DNA from: an uncultured Mucilaginibacter sp.
GTDB taxonomy: Bacteria; Bacteroidota; Bacteroidia; Sphingobacteriales; Sphingobacteriaceae
Assembly: GCA_903863845.1 (NCBI GenBank)
Contig: CAIPDP010000017.1
Location: 1 to 42,618, forward strand
DNA length: 42,618 bases
Direction of reading: 5' to 3'
Each line of letters starts with the position of its first letter. Within the stretch, counting starts at the first letter, position 1. The notes under the pieces are model-generated. The model was not told where the DNA came from, did no database searches, and saw only the letters and a program-made list of their open reading frames with translations. A program made the position numbers and the translations under genes. Below, piece after piece: positions 1 through 7,110 of the stretch.

Positions 1-100
1 CCCCCCCCCCCCCCCCCCCCCCCCCCTTTTTAATGATACGGCGCCCACCGAGATCTACACAGGCGAAGACACTCTTTCCCTACACGACGCTCTTCGATCT
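1..100. other. Illumina P5/i5/Read-1 adapter read-through with poly-C (not genomic)
   Basis: Bases 1-26 are a C homopolymer, 27-31 are T, and 32-60 match the Illumina P5 oligonucleotide with one substitution. Bases 61-68 (AGGCGAAG) match the TruSeq HT i5 index D505, and 69-100 match the Read-1 primer site with one base missing near its end. Read on the minus strand, this is a read running off its insert through the adapter into A's and then G's, the usual appearance of two-colour Illumina chemistry. The segment is an assembly artefact and any protein predicted across it is spurious. Confidence 0.97.
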
Positions 101-110
101 CCAGGGAGGC

Positions 111-290
111 GTTGAGGGGTGGTTGATTGAGTTGATTGGGTTGGATTGGGTTGATTGGGTTGGATTGGGTTGAATAAGTTGGATTGGGTTGATTGAGTTG
201 AATTGAGGTCACAAAGCTTAGGTTAAATTTAAAAAAACATAATCAACCACTTAACCCAATCAACCACTTAACCCAATCAACTTAGTCAAC
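111..290. repeat. Low-complexity tandem/inverted repeat, TTGATTGGG family
   Basis: Bases 111-207 consist of variants of the words TTGATTGGG and TTGGATTGGG repeated about ten times. Bases 240-290 carry the reverse-complement words (CCCAATCAACCACTTAA, twice). The two halves could fold into a long imperfect hairpin. Nothing coding is evident between the adapter and rpsU apart from this tract and the rpsU promoter. A related tract lies between nusG and rplK (5044-5184). The contig probably broke here because the repeat is common in the genome; that is an inference. Confidence 0.8.
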
Positions 291-318
291 GCCCCCACAA
301 ACTAAACTCCAATCACTA

Positions 319-350
319 TTTGCATTTTCGATGCAAATACCCTACCTTTG
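319..350 (+). promoter_or_regulatory. Promoter of rpsU (-33 TTTG, -7 TACCTTTG) with an internal palindrome
   Basis: TTTG at 319-322 and TACCTTTG at 343-350 match the Bacteroidota primary sigma-factor consensus (TTTG, about 20 nt, TAnnTTTG) with a 20-nt spacer. A perfect inverted repeat, TTTGCAT (319-325) and ATGCAAA (331-337), overlaps the -33 box and the spacer and could be an operator. Transcription would start near 356, giving a leader of about 25 nt that holds the strong ribosome-binding site of rpsU. Confidence 0.65.
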
Positions 351-381
351 TCGTCCCACGAAAGGAGGTATACAGGGAACT

Positions 382-573
382 ATGATCATTATTAACGTAA
401 AAGACGGAGAATCATTGGATAAAGCACTAAAACGCTTTAAGAAGAAATTCGAAAAAACAGGTGTATTACGCGAGCTTCGCAGCCGCCAGGCATTCGAAAA
501 GAAATCTGTTACCCGCCGCAATGTGGTGAAACACGCCATATACAAACAAGGCTTGAACCAGGAAACTGTGTAA
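382..573 (+). CDS. rpsU: 30S ribosomal protein bS21
   Basis: This 63-residue basic protein begins MIIINVKDGESLDKALK and has the family pattern of a lysine/arginine-rich helix (residues ~14-45) including FEKTGVLRELRSRQ. bS21 is a small-subunit protein near the 3' end of 16S rRNA and takes part in initiation. An upstream in-frame ATG at 331 was rejected because it lies inside the promoter and its extra residues do not fit the family. The mRNA has an unusually good Shine-Dalgarno sequence, AAAGGAGG at 361-368, 13 nt before the ATG. In Bacteroidota ribosomes bS21 helps to hide the anti-Shine-Dalgarno sequence (known for Flavobacterium), so a strong site on its own message suggests autoregulation. 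xerC and hpf follow on the same strand. Confidence 0.95.
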   Translation: MIIINVKDGESLDKALKRFKKKFEKTGVLRELRSRQAFEKKSVTRRNVVKHAIYKQGLNQETV

Positions 574-658
574 ATTTCTTTAAAAGAATTTAACAATTTC
601 TTTGAAGATATAATAAAACTATTTGTACATTCATTCATCCGTATGTGCAAGTAGTTTT

Positions 659-1546
659 ATGTTTTTAGAGCGGTTTATACAATATATCCAACACGAAAAA
701 AGGTATTCCCCGCATACCGTTTCCGCTTACAGGTCAGACCTGGAACAATTTTTCCAATTCCTTAATTTTCCTGAAGTAACCGTAAGGCAGCCGGCCGAAA
801 TTACATTTCATCATATCCGCAGTTGGATGGTGCATTTGATGGATGATCTTACGGCGCGTTCGGTCAACCGTAAAATAGCTACCCTTCGCAAATACTTCAA
901 ATTTCTGATGCGTGAGGGCCTTATTGCCAATAACCCGTCCTCCAAAATTCAATCGCCTAAAACCATCAAGCATCTGCCCATCGTAGTTGAAGATGAAAAG
1001 CTGAGCGCCATGCTCAATGATGGCCTTACATTCGGTGATGAATTTGTTGGAGTCCGCGATAAGCTGGTGATCGAGATCTTATTTGGTACCGGTATCCGTT
1101 TAGCCGAATTGGTTGGCCTGAAAGAAACAGACATCAACCTGTACGAAGGCACGATCAAAGTTTTAGGTAAACGTAATAAGGAAAGGATCATCCCGATCAA
1201 TCACGAGCTGAAAGTATTACTCGAAAACTATATCGCTTTAAAGAAAAATGAAAATTTTCATAACATTTCCTTAACGTTGATCGTTACAAATAAAGGAATG
1301 GAGGCCTACCCGAAATTCATCTATCTAATAGTGCAGAAATACCTTTCCTATATATCAACCCAGGATAAAAAAAGCCCGCATGTGCTGCGGCATACTTTCG
1401 CAACCAGTTTACTAAACCGTGGGGCCGACCTGAATGCCATCAAAGAGCTTTTGGGCCATGCCAACCTCAGTGCAACCCAGGTTTATACCCATAATTCAGT
1501 TGAAAGATTAAAGTCAATTTATAAACAAGCCCATCCAAAGGCATAA
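659..1546 (+). CDS. xerC: XerC-type site-specific tyrosine recombinase
   Basis: A 295-residue protein of normal XerC/XerD length. The N-terminal core-binding SAM-like domain (about 1-90) is followed by the catalytic domain with the full active-site set: Arg147 (GTGIRLAEL), Lys171 (VLGKRNKER), His241 and Arg244 (HVLRHTFAT), His267 (LLGHANL) and the nucleophile Tyr276 (QVYTH). Such enzymes resolve chromosome dimers at dif. I chose the ATG at 659 because the protein then begins MFLERFIQYIQ like its relatives; the in-frame ATG at 623 adds 12 atypical residues. The position between rpsU and hpf is the conserved Bacteroidota arrangement and argues against a phage or element integrase. XerC versus XerD cannot be settled from sequence alone. 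Confidence 0.9.
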   Translation: MFLERFIQYIQHEKRYSPHTVSAYRSDLEQFFQFLNFPEVTVRQPAEITFHHIRSWMVHLMDDLTARSVNRKIATLRKYFKFLMREGLIANNPSSKIQSPKTIKHLPIVVEDEKLSAMLNDGLTFGDEFVGVRDKLVIEILFGTGIRLAELVGLKETDINLYEGTIKVLGKRNKERIIPINHELKVLLENYIALKKNENFHNISLTLIVTNKGMEAYPKFIYLIVQKYLSYISTQDKKSPHVLRHTFATSLLNRGADLNAIKELLGHANLSATQVYTHNSVERLKSIYKQAHPKA

Positions 1547-1560
1547 TAAAGGAGGAACAA

Positions 1561-1908
1561 ATGAAAATTACTGTGCAATCTATCCGCTTCGACGCAGACA
1601 AAAAATTGTTAGATTTTATACAAAAAAAGGCCAATAAGCTCGATTTGTACTCTGACAAGATCATCAATGGCCAGGTTTATTTGAAATTAGAAAATGTAGA
1701 AGATGAAGCAAACAAGATAGCGGAGATAAAAATTGCGCTGCCGGGCGTGCAATTGTTCGCAAAAGAGCAATGCAAGACTTTTGAAGAAGCCACAGACCTG
1801 GCAGTTGAATGCCTGCGTAAACAAATTGAAAAACATAAACAGAAGAAGGCAATACTGACCGAAACATCGAAAAAGGGCGCTATTTTGGCCGAAAACGAAG
1901 AATATTGA
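1561..1908 (+). CDS. hpf: Ribosome hibernation-promoting factor, short form (HPF/RaiA family)
   Basis: 115 residues, beginning MKITVQSIRFDADKKLLDFI and matching the beta-alpha-beta-beta-beta-alpha fold of the S30Ae/HPF family, with a lysine-rich C-terminal tail. It lacks the dimerising C-terminal domain of long HPF. The family binds the decoding region of the 30S subunit in slow growth and inactivates or dimerises ribosomes. A strong Shine-Dalgarno site (AAAGGAGG, 1548-1555) lies 5 nt before the ATG, only 14 nt after the xerC stop, so the gene is probably co-transcribed with rpsU and xerC. A clear terminator follows. The annotation could equally be raiA. Confidence 0.9.
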   Translation: MKITVQSIRFDADKKLLDFIQKKANKLDLYSDKIINGQVYLKLENVEDEANKIAEIKIALPGVQLFAKEQCKTFEEATDLAVECLRKQIEKHKQKKAILTETSKKGAILAENEEY

Positions 1909-1935
1909 TCAAATTAGCATCGAAATAATACAGGG

Positions 1936-1968
1936 ATCGGCGGGGCAAAAACCCCGCCGATTTTTTTT
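1936..1968 (+). terminator. Rho-independent terminator after hpf
   Basis: A perfect 10-bp GC-rich stem (1936-1945 with 1952-1961), a CAAAAA loop and a run of eight T's at 1961-1968. It ends the rpsU-xerC-hpf unit and separates it from the tRNA-tuf operon. Confidence 0.93.
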
Positions 1969-1979
1969 GCAAAAATAAT

Positions 1980-2009
1980 TTTGTCCGGGTTTAAAAATGT
2001 GTAAATTTG
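1980..2009 (+). promoter_or_regulatory. Promoter of the tRNA-tuf operon (TTTG N18 TAAATTTG)
   Basis: TTTG at 1980-1983, an 18-nt spacer and TAAATTTG at 2002-2009 give an exact match to the Bacteroidota -33/-7 consensus. It lies directly after the hpf terminator and about 205 nt upstream of the first tRNA. The leader from ~2016 to 2216 has no convincing ORF. It contains AGCTAAG (2157-2163), complementary to the 5' part of the first tRNA (2222-2228). Confidence 0.75.
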
Positions 2010-2216
2010 CAGTCCCTTTCGGAGAGGTGTTTATGCCTCGAATTTTTAAGCAGAAGGGTTGTTCATTAAAATAATTTTTTTAAGCCTGTATTTTAAGCGC
2101 ATGGTATTCAAGCATTTTTGAATCTGTGTCATCAAATAAAAGCAATAAATCTCAGTAGCTAAGCTGAAGGAGCCCGGGAAAGGGGAGTACTACAAAGCAT
2201 CATGCGAAGAAGATAA

Positions 2217-2289
<73 letters not shown>

Positions 2290-2299
2290 CAGTTTAATT

Positions 2300-2379
2300 G
2301 GTGAATGGGTGAATGAGTGAATGAGTGAATGAGTAAGTTTTTTAATGATTCACTCATTCACTCATTCACCAACTCACTT
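2300..2379. repeat. Inverted tandem repeat, GTGAATGA family, between tRNA-Thr and tRNA-Tyr
   Basis: GTGAATGA-type octamers are repeated four to five times (2300-2334) and followed by their reverse complement ATTCACTC words (2348-2370, then a partial unit). Arms 2300-2322 and 2348-2370 pair over 23 bp with one G-T mismatch position. The same family occurs at 2480-2562 and 11516-11590. Confidence 0.85.
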
Positions 2380-2391
2380 ACTGTAAACAAT

Positions 2392-2472
2392 GGGGAGATA
2401 CCAGAGCGGTCAAATGGGACGGACTGTAAATCCGTTGCGCGAGCTACGAAGGTTCGAATCCTTCTCTCCCCA
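2392..2472 (+). tRNA. tRNA-Tyr (anticodon GTA)
   Basis: An 81-nt class II tRNA. The acceptor stem GGGGAGA (2392-2398) pairs with TCTCCCC (2465-2471), the anticodon loop CTGTAAA carries GTA, and there is a long variable arm. CCA is not encoded. Confidence 0.96.
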
Positions 2473-2479
2473 CAGGGCA

Positions 2480-2562
2480 ATGAATTAGCGAATGAGTGAG
2501 TTGGCGGATGAGTGAGTGTATTTATGATTCACTCATTCAGTCATTCACCAATTCACTCATTG
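2480..2562. repeat. Inverted tandem repeat, GTGAATGA family, between tRNA-Tyr and tRNA-Gly
   Basis: Degenerate GAATGAGTGAG words at 2480-2518 are followed by CACTCATTCA-type words at 2527-2561. The arms are less perfect than in the copy at 2300-2379 but the architecture and position (inside the tRNA operon) are the same. Confidence 0.75.
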
Positions 2563-2572
2563 AAACACCCAG

Positions 2573-2645
2573 GCGGAAGTAGCTCAGTTGGTAGAGCGAT
2601 AGCCTTCCAAGCTATAGGTCGCGAGTTCGAACCTCGTCTTCCGCT
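2573..2645 (+). tRNA. tRNA-Gly (anticodon TCC)
   Basis: A 73-nt cloverleaf. Acceptor GCGGAAG (2573-2579) pairs with CTTCCGC (2638-2644); anticodon stem ATAGC/GCTAT with loop CTTCCAA, anticodon TCC. CCA is not encoded. Confidence 0.97.
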
Positions 2646-2757
2646 CAGATGATGCAAGGTCAGCAATTTGGACCGGGATTGAAAAGGGCGATAAAAGGAT
2701 GGAGCAATATCCGGTTTTGAGTAGCATCGGAACAGGGCATTTGAGATCAAAAAATAA

Positions 2758-2829
<72 letters not shown>

Positions 2830-2889
2830 CTGCGTTAGTAACAAACGACAAATAAAAAATAAATTAACCTACAAAAATTTTTATAAATC

Positions 2890-4077
2890 ATGGCAAAAGA
2901 AAAATTTGACCGCAGTAAGCCGCACTTAAACATCGGTACTATAGGTCACGTTGACCACGGTAAAACAACCCTTACCGCAGCAATTACCAAGGTATTGGCT
3001 GATAAAGGTTTATCTGAGGCTCGTTCTTTCGATTCGATCGACTCTGCTCCCGAAGAAAAAGAACGCGGTATTACCATTAATACGGCACACGTTGAATACT
3101 CAACTGCAAACCGTCACTACGCTCACGTTGACTGTCCGGGACACGCCGACTATGTGAAAAACATGGTTACAGGTGCTGCTCAGATGGACGGCGCGATCAT
3201 TGTGGTAGCTGCTACTGATGGTCCGATGCCGCAAACCCGCGAACACATCCTGTTGGCTCGTCAGGTAGGTGTACCTGCGCTTGTTGTTTTCATGAACAAA
3301 GTTGACATGGTGGATGATCCGGAACTGTTAGAATTAGTTGAAATGGAAATTCGCGAACTGTTATCGTTCTACGAATATCCAGGTGATGATATCCCTGTGA
3401 TCCAGGGTTCTGCTTTGGGTGGTCTTAACGGCGATCCGAAATGGGTAGAAAAAATCATGGAATTGATGGACGCTGTTGACAGCTACATCCCAATTCCTCC
3501 ACGTCTGACTGAATTGCCATTCCTGATGCCTGTTGAAGACGTATTCTCGATCACTGGTCGTGGTACTGTTGCAACTGGCCGTATCGAGCGTGGTGTTATC
3601 AACTCAGGTGATGCTGTTGACATCCTGGGTATGGGCGCAGAAAACCTGAAATCAACCGTTACAGGCGTTGAAATGTTCCGTAAGATCCTTGACCGCGGCG
3701 AAGCTGGTGATAACGTAGGTTTATTGTTACGTGGTATTGAAAAAACTGATATCCGTCGTGGTATGGTTATTTGCAAACCAGGTTCAGTAACTCCTCACAC
3801 CGATTTCAAAGCTGAAGTGTACGTTTTATCAAAAGCTGAAGGTGGCCGTCACACGCCTTTCTTCAACAAATACCGTCCGCAGTTCTATTTCCGTACAACC
3901 GACGTAACTGGTGAGATCGCACTGGCTGAAGGTGTGGAAATGGTTATGCCTGGTGATAACGTTACAATCACTGTGAAGCTGATCAACGCTATCGCAATGG
4001 AAAAAGGTTTACGTTTCGCTATCCGCGAAGGTGGCCGTACCGTTGGTGCTGGTCAGGTGACTGAGATCCTAAAATAA
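2890..4077 (+). CDS. tuf: Translation elongation factor EF-Tu
   Basis: A full-length 395-residue EF-Tu, the GTPase that brings aminoacyl-tRNA to the ribosome. The G domain has GHVDHGKT (19-26), the switch I segment KERGITIN (57-64), DCPGH (81-85) and NKVD (136-139); beta-barrel domains 2 and 3 follow and end in GAGQVTEI. The ATG at 2890 gives the standard [12 protein letters not shown] start. There is no obvious Shine-Dalgarno sequence and no new promoter in the 60 nt after the second tRNA-Thr, so it is probably transcribed with the tRNAs. Codon choice is strongly biased, as expected for a very highly expressed gene. Confidence 0.99.
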   Translation: MAKEKFDRSKPHLNIGTIGHVDHGKTTLTAAITKVLADKGLSEARSFDSIDSAPEEKERGITINTAHVEYSTANRHYAHVDCPGHADYVKNMVTGAAQMDGAIIVVAATDGPMPQTREHILLARQVGVPALVVFMNKVDMVDDPELLELVEMEIRELLSFYEYPGDDIPVIQGSALGGLNGDPKWVEKIMELMDAVDSYIPIPPRLTELPFLMPVEDVFSITGRGTVATGRIERGVINSGDAVDILGMGAENLKSTVTGVEMFRKILDRGEAGDNVGLLLRGIEKTDIRRGMVICKPGSVTPHTDFKAEVYVLSKAEGGRHTPFFNKYRPQFYFRTTDVTGEIALAEGVEMVMPGDNVTITVKLINAIAMEKGLRFAIREGGRTVGAGQVTEILK

Positions 4078-4086
4078 GCACCCTCG

Positions 4087-4158
4087 TCCGCTGTAAAGCG
4101 GAATAACTTGGGTAGGTTAATTATAGACGAAGTACTTAGGTTTTTACCTAAGTACTTT
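4087..4158 (+). other. Two hairpins between tuf and tRNA-Trp (processing or partial termination)
   Basis: The first hairpin is TCCGCT/AGCGGA (4087-4092 with 4097-4102) with a GTAA tetraloop. The second is a perfect 12-bp stem (4130-4141 with 4146-4157) with a TTTT loop and only TTTG after it. The weak T-tract makes strong termination doubtful. The position just before tRNA-Trp fits RNA processing or partial termination after the very abundant tuf message. Confidence 0.5.
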
Positions 4159-4205
4159 GTTACTATAAAAATGAGTACATAAATCCCTGGGAGATTAAGG
4201 GAAAT

Positions 4206-4276
4206 ACGGGCATAGTTCAATGGTAGAATAGAGGTCTCCAAAACCTTTGATCAGGGTTCGAATCCTTGTGCCCGTG
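4206..4276 (+). tRNA. tRNA-Trp (anticodon CCA)
   Basis: A 71-nt cloverleaf. Acceptor ACGGGCA (4206-4212) pairs with TGCCCGT (4269-4275); anticodon loop CTCCAAA with anticodon CCA; T-arm AGGGTTCGAATCCTT. The 3' CCA end is not encoded. tRNA-Trp between tuf and secE is the common bacterial arrangement. Confidence 0.96.
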
Positions 4277-4295
4277 CGTTAAAAAGAAACAAAAT

Positions 4296-4490
4296 ATGGC
4301 TGGAGTAGCAGAATATATTAAAGAGTCTTACACCGAGTTAACCCAAAAGGTAACCTGGCCAACCTGGCGCGAATTATATAACAGCGCTGTTGTGGTTTTA
4401 GTTGCAGCAATTATTATAGCGCTGTTAATTTATGGTATGGACCTGGTGATACATTTTGTGCTGGATAAGTTTTATAAATCATTAGCCTAA
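4296..4490 (+). CDS. secE: Preprotein translocase subunit SecE
   Basis: A 64-residue protein of the short, single-membrane-span SecE type. The cytoplasmic amphipathic helix has the family signature [21 protein letters not shown] (about 10-29) and is followed by one transmembrane segment (about 30-53). It stabilises SecY in the Sec translocon of the inner membrane. An ATG at 4266 is in frame but lies inside tRNA-Trp, so the ATG at 4296 is the start. nusG begins 10 nt after the stop, the classic secE-nusG pair. Confidence 0.96.
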   Translation: MAGVAEYIKESYTELTQKVTWPTWRELYNSAVVVLVAAIIIALLIYGMDLVIHFVLDKFYKSLA

Positions 4491-4500
4491 TTTGTACAAG

Positions 4501-5043
4501 ATGAGCGATCAATTAAAATGGTACGTCGTTAGAGCAATTAGCGGCAAAGAAAAGAAGGTAAAACAGTATCTTGATGCTGAGGTAAACCGTCTGGGTATCA
4601 GTCATCTTGTTCCGCAGGTATTGATACCTACTGAAAAATATTACCAGATGCGCGATGGCAAAAAAATTGCCAAAGAGCGTAATTTTTTCCCGGGTTATGT
4701 TTTGATGGAAGCTGCACTTGACGGCGAGCTGGAACACATCATTAAAAACATCAATAGTGTGATAGGCTTCCTGGGCGATAAAGCAGGTAATGCACAGCCT
4801 TTGCGTCAAAGCGAAGTAAACCGAATCCTGGGCAAAGTTGATGAAATGAGCAGCCAGGGCGAGACAATGAACGTGCCTTATTATGTTGGCGAAAGCGTAA
4901 AGGTAATGGATGGTCCGTTCAATGGTTTCAGCGGTGTAATTGAAGAAGTGAACGAGGAAAAGAAAAAACTGAAAGTAATGGTAAAGATTTTCGGGCGCCG
5001 TACGCCGCTTGAATTGAATTACATGCAGGTTGAAAAAGAGTAG
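4501..5043 (+). CDS. nusG: Transcription termination/antitermination factor NusG
   Basis: 180 residues with the NGN domain at about 7-110 ([19 protein letters not shown] at its start, [10 protein letters not shown] in the middle) and a C-terminal KOW domain at about 125-178 ([21 protein letters not shown]). NusG binds the RNA polymerase clamp and couples transcription to Rho or to the ribosome through S10. The start is the ATG at 4501, giving [10 protein letters not shown]; an in-frame TTG at 4492 would add only three residues. It is followed by a 199-nt gap with repeats before rplK. Confidence 0.97.
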   Translation: MSDQLKWYVVRAISGKEKKVKQYLDAEVNRLGISHLVPQVLIPTEKYYQMRDGKKIAKERNFFPGYVLMEAALDGELEHIIKNINSVIGFLGDKAGNAQPLRQSEVNRILGKVDEMSSQGETMNVPYYVGESVKVMDGPFNGFSGVIEEVNEEKKKLKVMVKIFGRRTPLELNYMQVEKE

Positions 5044-5184
5044 TTGATTAAGTTGATTGAGTTGACTGAGTTGAATAGTTAACTGATCAATTTAAGGACT
5101 ATAAAACATATTTAAAATAAAAGTGAAGAATTTGGGAATGTGGGTTAAAACCATTTAACCTAATCAACTCAATCAACCACTCAA
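5044..5184. repeat. Inverted repeat tract, TTGATTGAG family, between nusG and rplK
   Basis: TTGATTAAG/TTGATTGAG words directly after the nusG stop (5044-5080) are answered by their reverse complement, AATCAACTCAATCAACC, at 5162-5178. The words match those at the contig start (111-290). The rest of this gap shows no ORF. It may form a long-range hairpin in the leader of rplK. Confidence 0.75.
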
Positions 5185-5242
5185 AACAAATGTTACATAG
5201 CTTCCACTTACTAACATTGAGTAATTAACAAATTAAATTAAA

Positions 5243-5686
5243 ATGGCAAAAGAAGTCGGTGCGTTAGTAAAACTACAAGTAAAAGGCGGCGCTGCAAATC
5301 CATCTCCACCAATTGGCCCTGCATTGGGTGCAAAGGGTGTGAACATCATGGAATTTTGCAAGCAGTTTAATGCGCGTACACAGGATCGTCCTGGTAAAGT
5401 GCTACCTGTAGTAATTACTGTGTATGTCGACAAGTCATTCGATTTTATCATTAAAACCCCTCCTGTTGCTATCCAATTACTGGAAGCTACGGGTATCAAA
5501 AGTGGGTCGGCTGAGCCAAACCGTAAAAAAGTTGCCAGTGTAAACTGGGGACAGGTTGAAGCGATTGCTAAAGATAAGATGACCGACTTGAACGCATTTA
5601 CGGTAGAATCAGCCATGAAAATGGTGGCAGGTACTGCCCGCAGTATGGGGATCACTGTATCAGGTACAGCTCCCTGGAACAATTAA
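5243..5686 (+). CDS. rplK: 50S ribosomal protein uL11
   Basis: 147 residues, start [21 protein letters not shown] and the family motif [19 protein letters not shown] at about 28-46, ending in the C-terminal rRNA-binding domain. uL11 forms the base of the GTPase-associated centre with L10/L12 and 23S rRNA. It opens the rplK-rplA-rplJ-rplL series. The gap before it contains repeats and no clear Shine-Dalgarno site. Confidence 0.98.
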   Translation: MAKEVGALVKLQVKGGAANPSPPIGPALGAKGVNIMEFCKQFNARTQDRPGKVLPVVITVYVDKSFDFIIKTPPVAIQLLEATGIKSGSAEPNRKKVASVNWGQVEAIAKDKMTDLNAFTVESAMKMVAGTARSMGITVSGTAPWNN

Positions 5687-5688
5687 TT

Positions 5689-5727
5689 TCGGATTTCGGA
5701 ATTTCAATTTCGAATTTAAATTGAAAT
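5689..5727. repeat. AATTTCGG-word tract with hairpin between rplK and rplA
   Basis: After the rplK stop, ATTTCGG-type words are repeated, and ATTTCAATTT (5701-5710) is perfectly complementary to AAATTGAAAT (5718-5727) with a 7-nt loop. It is AU-only, so it will be a weak hairpin, and it has no T-tract. TTCGAA words recur to 5808. Confidence 0.6.
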
Positions 5728-5832
5728 ACTGAGAGCCGATCATTTACATTTTCGAACCAGGATACAGACAAGGAGTTAAATCCGGCATCAAAGATCTGAA
5801 GTTCGAAATAAAAATTAAATCAGTTTAAGAAA

Positions 5833-6531
5833 GTGGCAAGATTAACAAAAAATCAAAAAACGGCACTCTCCAAACTTGAGGCTAACAAGTCTTACTCATT
5901 ACAGGATGCATCATCCCTGGTAAAGGATATAACCACTACCAAATTTGATTCGTCAGTTGATATTGATGTACGCCTTGGTGTTGACCCCCGTAAAGCCAAT
6001 CAAATGGTGCGCGGTATAGCAACATTGCCTCATGGAACCGGTAAAACTGTACGTGTATTGGTGCTTTGTACTCCTGAAAAGGAACAGGAAGCAAAAGATG
6101 CAGGTGCAGATTACGTGGGTTTGGACGATTACATCGCCAAGATTGAAGGCGGATGGACTGATGTTGATATTATCATTACTATGCCAAGCGTAATGGCTAA
6201 GGTAGGTCGTTTGGGTCGTATACTCGGTCCGCGTAACCTGATGCCAAACCCTAAATCGGGTACCGTAACTGCCGAAGTAGGCAAAGCGGTTACTGAGGTA
6301 AAAGGTGGTAAGATCGACTTCAAGGTTGACAAAACCGGTATCATCCATGCTTCGATAGGAAAAGTATCTTTCCCTGCTGATAAAATTTACGAGAATGCAT
6401 TAGAAGTATTGCAAACCATCTCGAAATTAAAACCATCTGCAGCAAAAGGTACTTACTTTAAAAGTATCCACATCTCTTCAACTATGTCGCCAGGTATCGA
6501 AATTGAAACTAAAACAGTAGCGGGGATCTAA
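5833..6531 (+). CDS. rplA: 50S ribosomal protein uL1
   Basis: 232 residues starting at a GTG codon (5833), giving [12 protein letters not shown]. The family signature for RNA binding is present near 125-145 ([20 protein letters not shown]). uL1 forms the L1 stalk that moves the E-site tRNA and in many bacteria represses its own operon by binding the mRNA. I could not identify a convincing L1-binding mimic in the 146-nt gap after rplK. rplJ starts 3 nt after the stop, so translation is likely coupled. Confidence 0.98.
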   Translation: MARLTKNQKTALSKLEANKSYSLQDASSLVKDITTTKFDSSVDIDVRLGVDPRKANQMVRGIATLPHGTGKTVRVLVLCTPEKEQEAKDAGADYVGLDDYIAKIEGGWTDVDIIITMPSVMAKVGRLGRILGPRNLMPNPKSGTVTAEVGKAVTEVKGGKIDFKVDKTGIIHASIGKVSFPADKIYENALEVLQTISKLKPSAAKGTYFKSIHISSTMSPGIEIETKTVAGI

Positions 6532-6533
6532 TC

Positions 6534-7052
6534 ATGAATAAAGAAGAAAAACACGAACTTGTTCTTGCCCTCACTGAACGGATTAAAGAGTATGGTAATT
6601 TTTATATTACCGATACCGCTAATCTGACGGTTGCAAAAGTAAACGATATCCGTCGTAAATGTTTTGAAGTTGATATCACCATGCAGGTAGCAAAAAACAG
6701 CCTTATTAAAAAGGCCATGGAAGCTGCTGGCGGCGATTTCAGCCCGATATATGATGTTTTAAAAGGTTCATCATCTATCCTTTTCTCAAAATCAAGCACT
6801 GCTCCGGCAAAGCTGATCAAACAGTTAAGGAAAAAAGGTGAGAAGCCAATTTTAAAGGCAGCTTATATCGACTCAGCAATATTTATCGGCGACAACCAGT
6901 TGGATACCTTGATCAACTTAAAATCGAAGGAACAACTGATCGGAGAGATCATTGGATTACTGCAATCACCAGCGAAAAATGTTGTTTCGGCACTGCAATC
7001 AGGCGGAAACAAATTAGCAGGAATTGTAAAAACATTACAAGAAAGAGGTTAA
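6534..7052 (+). CDS. rplJ: 50S ribosomal protein uL10
   Basis: 172 residues. The N-terminal domain (MNKEEKHELVLALTERI) binds 23S rRNA and the C-terminal helix (about 135-172) is the platform for L7/L12 dimers. Motifs include VAKNSLIKKAM at about 49-59 and FSKSS in the middle. Only 2 nt separate it from the rplA stop. A small hairpin (CGGAC/GTCCG, 7053-7057 with 7067-7071) directly follows the stop; it may help set the L10:L12 ratio, which is speculative. Confidence 0.98.
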   Translation: MNKEEKHELVLALTERIKEYGNFYITDTANLTVAKVNDIRRKCFEVDITMQVAKNSLIKKAMEAAGGDFSPIYDVLKGSSSILFSKSSTAPAKLIKQLRKKGEKPILKAAYIDSAIFIGDNQLDTLINLKSKEQLIGEIIGLLQSPAKNVVSALQSGGNKLAGIVKTLQERG

Positions 7053-7110
7053 CGGACACCTGTAAAGTCCGCAATAAAACAAACGTATTTAAAGAAAAAT
7101 TAGAAATAAA

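Noticed and set aside
30..212. 60-aa minus-strand ORF over the contig start
   Set aside because: Its C-terminal part is a translation of the Illumina adapter and the rest is low-complexity repeat.
342..650. 102-aa minus-strand ORF opposite rpsU
   Set aside because: It is antisense to a clear ribosomal protein gene and its promoter, with no family resemblance.
659..1546. Tyrosine recombinase as an integrase of a mobile element
   Set aside because: It lies in the conserved rpsU-xerC-hpf order with no attachment-site duplication, excision genes or phage genes nearby.
2300..2562. CRISPR-like repetition among the tRNA genes
   Set aside because: Units are contiguous 8-nt words with no spacers of unique sequence, and no cas genes are present.
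2553..2750. 65-aa minus-strand ORF
   Set aside because: It covers tRNA-Gly in antisense; part of the peptide (RGSNSRPIAWKA) is a familiar artefact of translating tRNA genes.
5953..6348. 131-aa minus-strand ORF
   Set aside because: It is antisense to rplA, a certain gene, and is a codon-bias shadow.
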